The translations under genes and the position numbers were made by a program. Source: Gracilibacillus ureilyticus (GTDB lineage Bacteria; Bacillota; Bacilli; Bacillales; Amphibacillaceae). From it: a stretch of 64,000 nucleotides of DNA. The stretch is taken from positions 62,001 to 126,000 of the forward strand of contig NZ_FOGL01000002.1 of assembly GCF_900111195.1 (NCBI RefSeq), in the 5' to 3' direction. Shown here piece by piece: positions 61,045-64,000 of this stretch. The stretch's first letter is position 1, and each line of letters begins with the position of its first letter. The notes beneath the pieces were generated by a model. It did not search any database, was not told the origin of the DNA, and was given only the letters and a program-made list of their open reading frames with translations.

Positions 61045-63096
61045 ATGAATAAAGAACGAAACATGAATGGCGGCAATGGCAAGAAGGAACAATTGGAACA
61101 ATTCACAACAGATGACCGAAATCAGAAGATGACGACAAATCAAGGGGTAAAAGTTTCTGAGGATGAATTCTCACTGAAAGCCGGGGAACGTGGGCCAACT
61201 CTAATGGAGGATTTCCACTTCCGTGAAAAAATGACCCATTTTGACCATGAAAGAATACCGGAACGTATCGTCCATGCCCGCGGTTTCGCTGCACATGGAG
61301 AGTTTCAGGTATATGAATCAATGAAACCATATACAAAGGCTGGTTTCCTCCAGGATCCTGATAAGCCAACACCAGTATTTGTCCGTTTCTCAACGGTTGC
61401 AGGCAGTAAAGGTTCTGGGGAACTGGCGAGAGATGCGAGAGGCTTTGCGACTAAGTTTTATACGGAAGAAGGGAACTATGATTTAGTCGGAAATAATATC
61501 CCGGTATTTTTTATCCAGGATGCTATGAAGTTCCCTGATTTAGTCCATGCACTAAAACCTGAACCGCATAATGAGATGCCTCAGGCAGCAACTGCTCATG
61601 ATACCTTCTGGGATTTTGTAGCAAATAATCAGGAATCAGCTCATATGGTAATGTGGGCAATGTCAGACAGAGCTATCCCAAGAAGTTTCCGAATGATGGA
61701 GGGCTTTGGGGTACATACTTTCCGTTTTGTGAATGAAGAAGGTAAGTCTCATTTCGTGAAATTTCACTGGAAGCCTGTGTTAGGTACCCATTCTGTTGTT
61801 TGGGATGAAGCACAAAAAATAAACGGGAAAGACCCGGATTTTCATCGTCGTGATTTATGGGAAGCAATTGAAAATGGCGACTACCCAGAGTATGAGTTAG
61901 GTGTGCAAATGATTCCAGAGGAAGAGGAGTTCCGCTTTGACTTTGATATTCTGGATCCGACCAAACTGTGGCCGGAAGAAGAAGTCCCTGTAAAATTGAT
62001 CGGCAAGATGACGCTAAATCGCAATGTTGATAATGTATTCGCAGAAATGGAGCAGGCTGCTTTTCACCCAGGCCATGTAGTTCCGGGTATCGATTTTACC
62101 AATGACCCGTTATTGCAGGGGCGATTGTTTTCTTATACAGATACACAATTAATTCGACTAGGCGGACCTAATTTTCATGAACTTCCGATCAACCGGCCTG
62201 TATGTCCATTTCATAACAATCAGCGGGACGGGTATGGAAGACAGACCATTAATCGAGGCAAGGTAAGCTACCATAAAAATTCACTGGCACAGAATACTCC
62301 GGAAACTTCCACAGAGGAAGAAGGAGGATATAAGCATTATGAAGAGAAAATAGATGGATATAAAATCAGGCGCAGGAGTGATAGTTTTAAAGATCATTTT
62401 ACCCAGGCGACAATGTTCTGGAATAGTATGTCTGAGGCAGAGAAAGAACATATGATTGAAGCATTCAGTTTTGAATTAGGTAAGGTGGAAAGCAAATCGG
62501 TACAGCAGCAGGTTGTAGATATGTTCGCAAATGTCAATACTGAGTTAGCCAGAGGGTTTGCTAAAGCGATCGGTGCAGAGTTACCAGAAGAAAAAGATAA
62601 CAAAGTAACGAAGAAGTCGCCAGCACTTAGTCAGGAAAATACGACAAAATCACCTGCAACAAGGAAGGTTGCAGTAATATTAGGTGATGGTTTTCAGGAT
62701 ACCGAAGTAAAAGGGATTTTAGAAAAATTAAGTTCTCAGGGAATCCAAACAGAAGTAATCAGTGACCAATTAGGGATGGTGAAAGGGGAGAACCAGTCTG
62801 AATTAGAGGTGCAGCATACCTTCCTGACAGCAGATTCTGTATTATTTGATGCCGTATATGTAGCAGGTGGAAAAGAGGAGGACAAAACTTTTTATAAAAA
62901 AGCGGCCTATTTTGTTCAGGAAGCCTTCTCTCACTATAAGCCGATTGGTGCAACCCATGCAGGGGGAAAACTTCTTGAAGGTGCAAATATGGACGAAAGC
63001 CCTGGTGTCGTAATTAGTGAAGATGCTGAAACATTCGTGACTAAATTTACAGAAGCAGTCGCAGCCCACAGACACTGGGAAAGAGAGGTAATCTGA
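61045..63096 (+). CDS. katE: Large-subunit catalase with C-terminal DJ-1/PfpI-like domain (clade 2)
   Basis: ATG 61045 follows GGAGGAGG; the longer frame lacks a site. The 683-residue haem catalase removes hydrogen peroxide. The active-site His is in RIVHARGFAAHG near residue 78, the Asn in VGNNIPVFFIQDAMKFPD, and the proximal Tyr in RLFSYTDTQLIRLG. Residues from about 520 on form the extra domain of large catalases (RKVAVILGDGFQDTEVKGILEKL, VYVAGGKEED, AAYFVQEAFSHYKPIGATHAGG). This fits B. subtilis KatE in size. It is followed by a perfect terminator. General-stress control is usual for this type, but no SigB promoter was searched with confidence. Confidence 0.96.
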   Translation: MNKERNMNGGNGKKEQLEQFTTDDRNQKMTTNQGVKVSEDEFSLKAGERGPTLMEDFHFREKMTHFDHERIPERIVHARGFAAHGEFQVYESMKPYTKAGFLQDPDKPTPVFVRFSTVAGSKGSGELARDARGFATKFYTEEGNYDLVGNNIPVFFIQDAMKFPDLVHALKPEPHNEMPQAATAHDTFWDFVANNQESAHMVMWAMSDRAIPRSFRMMEGFGVHTFRFVNEEGKSHFVKFHWKPVLGTHSVVWDEAQKINGKDPDFHRRDLWEAIENGDYPEYELGVQMIPEEEEFRFDFDILDPTKLWPEEEVPVKLIGKMTLNRNVDNVFAEMEQAAFHPGHVVPGIDFTNDPLLQGRLFSYTDTQLIRLGGPNFHELPINRPVCPFHNNQRDGYGRQTINRGKVSYHKNSLAQNTPETSTEEEGGYKHYEEKIDGYKIRRRSDSFKDHFTQATMFWNSMSEAEKEHMIEAFSFELGKVESKSVQQQVVDMFANVNTELARGFAKAIGAELPEEKDNKVTKKSPALSQENTTKSPATRKVAVILGDGFQDTEVKGILEKLSSQGIQTEVISDQLGMVKGENQSELEVQHTFLTADSVLFDAVYVAGGKEEDKTFYKKAAYFVQEAFSHYKPIGATHAGGKLLEGANMDESPGVVISEDAETFVTKFTEAVAAHRHWEREVI

Positions 63097-63116
63097 TTCT
63101 GAATGGAAGGATAGAA

Positions 63117-63152
63117 AAAGCCAAAAACCTGTACTGTCAGGTTTTTGGCTTT
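63117..63152. terminator. Bidirectional terminator after the catalase gene
   Basis: AAAGCCAAAAACCTG (63117-63131) and CAGGTTTTTGGCTTT (63138-63152) are perfect complements with a six-base loop between convergent genes. Confidence 0.92.
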
Positions 63153-63161
63153 CCCTATTAA

Positions 63162-63344
63162 TTAAAGCTTTGATTTCACTTTTTCGATTAATCCAACTTT
63201 CCCTGTTCCCTCACACGTTTGGCAGGCAAATTCTCCTTCACCAGCACATTCTTCACATTTGTGAATACCGTAATCGATACCTTCCCCTGAACATTCCGGA
63301 CAACGTACTAATCCTACCCCATCACATTCTGTACACCTCATCAT
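63162..63344 (-). CDS. Tiny CxxCxGxG zinc-binding protein (DnaJ-central-domain-like)
   Basis: ATG 63344 follows AAGGAGGAG. The 60-residue protein is almost only four CxxCxGxG motifs: CTECDGVG, CPECSGEG, CEECAGEG and CQTCEGTG, ending in a basic helix (GLIEKVKSKL). Four such motifs bind two zinc ions in the central domain of DnaJ and in tRNA or thiol chaperones. Here the domain stands alone, without a J domain. It may be a zinc-linked chaperone, disulfide isomerase or zinc store. No partner gene is adjacent. Confidence 0.82.
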   Translation of the reverse strand: MMRCTECDGVGLVRCPECSGEGIDYGIHKCEECAGEGEFACQTCEGTGKVGLIEKVKSKL

Positions 63345-63512
63345 AAGCTCCTCCTTTTGAGTTTTTTCATAGAAAGCTGTACTGCCAGATGGTGATAACT
63401 TCTTAGATACTTCACCCTTATACAGGGTTTCAATCGGGTTATTAATCAATACCCGATGTCCCCCTGTTTAATCCTGCTCTGGCAATCTGTAATGAGGATG
63501 TAATATTAGTCT

Positions 63513-64000
63513 TTAAGAAGAGGTCCAGGAACCGCCATTAATGTGAATCGTCTGGCCTGTCATGAAGGACGATTCATCAGAAGCTAACATCACATATGGC
63601 CATGCGTGCTCGGAAGGTTGTCCAGGTCGGCCCATTAAGCTGTCCTGTCCAAACTCTTCTACACTATCCTCATCAAAGGATGATGGAATTAACGGAGTCC
63701 AGACTGGCCCGGGTGCAACAGAGTTGGCGCGGATCCCTTTCTTAGCCAGGTTTTGTGCAATACTTCTAATGAATGCTGTAATTGCACCTTTTGTAGCAGA
63801 ATAGTCAATTAATACAGGATGTCCTCTGTAAGAATTGATGGAAGATGTACTGATGATCGTATCACCTGCATTCATATGTCTTACAGCAGCTTTCGTTAAA
63901 TAAAACTGTGAGAAGAAGTTGGTACGAAAGACTTCTTCAAGTTGTTCATTAGAGATGTCTAATATGTCTTCTCTTACAAACTGAACGGCTGCATTATTAA
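63513..64000 (-). CDS. Short-chain dehydrogenase/reductase, 5' end beyond the window
   Basis: The visible 3' part (about 162 codons) continues open to the window edge. It begins with NNAAVQF, the NNAG-type motif of classical SDR enzymes, has the catalytic Ser in ISTSSINSYRG and the Tyr/Lys in DYSATKGA, then VAPGPVWTPLIPSSFDEDSVEEFG and FMTGQTIHINGGSW. This fits the YhdF/YdaD/YhxC type of Bacillus general-stress dehydrogenases, which are about 285-300 residues. The substrate is unknown. The coenzyme motif is outside the window. Confidence 0.9.
   Translation of the reverse strand, partial: NNAAVQFVREDILDISNEQLEEVFRTNFFSQFYLTKAAVRHMNAGDTIISTSSINSYRGHPVLIDYSATKGAITAFIRSIAQNLAKKGIRANSVAPGPVWTPLIPSSFDEDSVEEFGQDSLMGRPGQPSEHAWPYVMLASDESSFMTGQTIHINGGSWTSS

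Overview
The window reads as a chromosomal segment of a low-G+C Gram-positive endospore-former relative (Bacillaceae). Reasons: strong AAAGGAGG-type ribosome binding sites, frequent TTG/GTG starts decided by those sites, class III fructose-bisphosphatase, SLH-type surface protein, an ECF sigma/anti-sigma pair and many Bacillus-like families. The mix of genes and the long imperfect-palindrome intergenic repeats suggest the Oceanobacillus/Virgibacillus group, but that is an impression and not a proof. No rRNA, tRNA or CRISPR array was seen.

Region 1 (1-6.9 kb) is visibly more A+T rich and looks like accessory DNA: a short ATP-dependent DNA ligase, a small secreted protein facing an ECF sigma factor/anti-sigma pair (the sigma gene carries a frameshift at an A8 tract), a small winged-helix protein, a secreted coiled-coil protein, a two-helix membrane peptide gene, a decayed tyrosine recombinase and a decayed lipoprotein gene. 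Region 2 (7-20 kb) has fbp, a modular secreted GH10 xylanase divergent from a chemoreceptor, a quinone-oxidoreductase-like enzyme, five 52-bp tandem repeats, a DoxX-like protein, and two adjacent exported phosphoesterases that both depart from the usual metal-site motifs. Region 3 (20-41 kb) is mostly housekeeping and stress genes: an Rrf2 regulator with redox enzymes, PadR-chrA, a SUKH protein, a MerR/serine-hydrolase pair, ilvD with a FadR-type regulator, uvsE, an ECF41-type sigma factor with its FAD oxidoreductase, and assorted conserved proteins.

Region 4 (41.3-53.2 kb) is the centrepiece: a complete C-P lyase operon, phnD-C-E-E, a hexapeptide acyltransferase, phnF-G-H-I-J-K-M-L, then a PHP-family phosphoesterase in place of PhnP, and last a protein with the signature of ArsI, the C-As bond lyase. 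A direct-repeat array resembling a PhoP box lies just upstream. It is followed (53.9-57.9 kb) by a three-gene operon resembling mono- and di-glucosyldiacylglycerol synthases around a TVP38-type membrane protein, divergent from an exported glycerophosphodiester phosphodiesterase. Together these suggest a phosphorus-scarcity neighbourhood: scavenge phosphonates and phosphodiesters, and make phosphorus-free glycolipids. The ArsI-like gene suggests a dual use for organoarsenicals that resemble phosphonates.

Region 5 (58-64 kb) has a VOC protein, a phasin-like/AarF kinase pair, a large catalase with a C-terminal DJ-1/PfpI-like domain, a tiny CxxCxGxG protein and the 3' part of a short-chain dehydrogenase cut by the window end. 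At least five diverged copies of a long palindromic repeat fill the gaps at 25.7, 33.2, 53.3, 53.6 and 58.0 kb.
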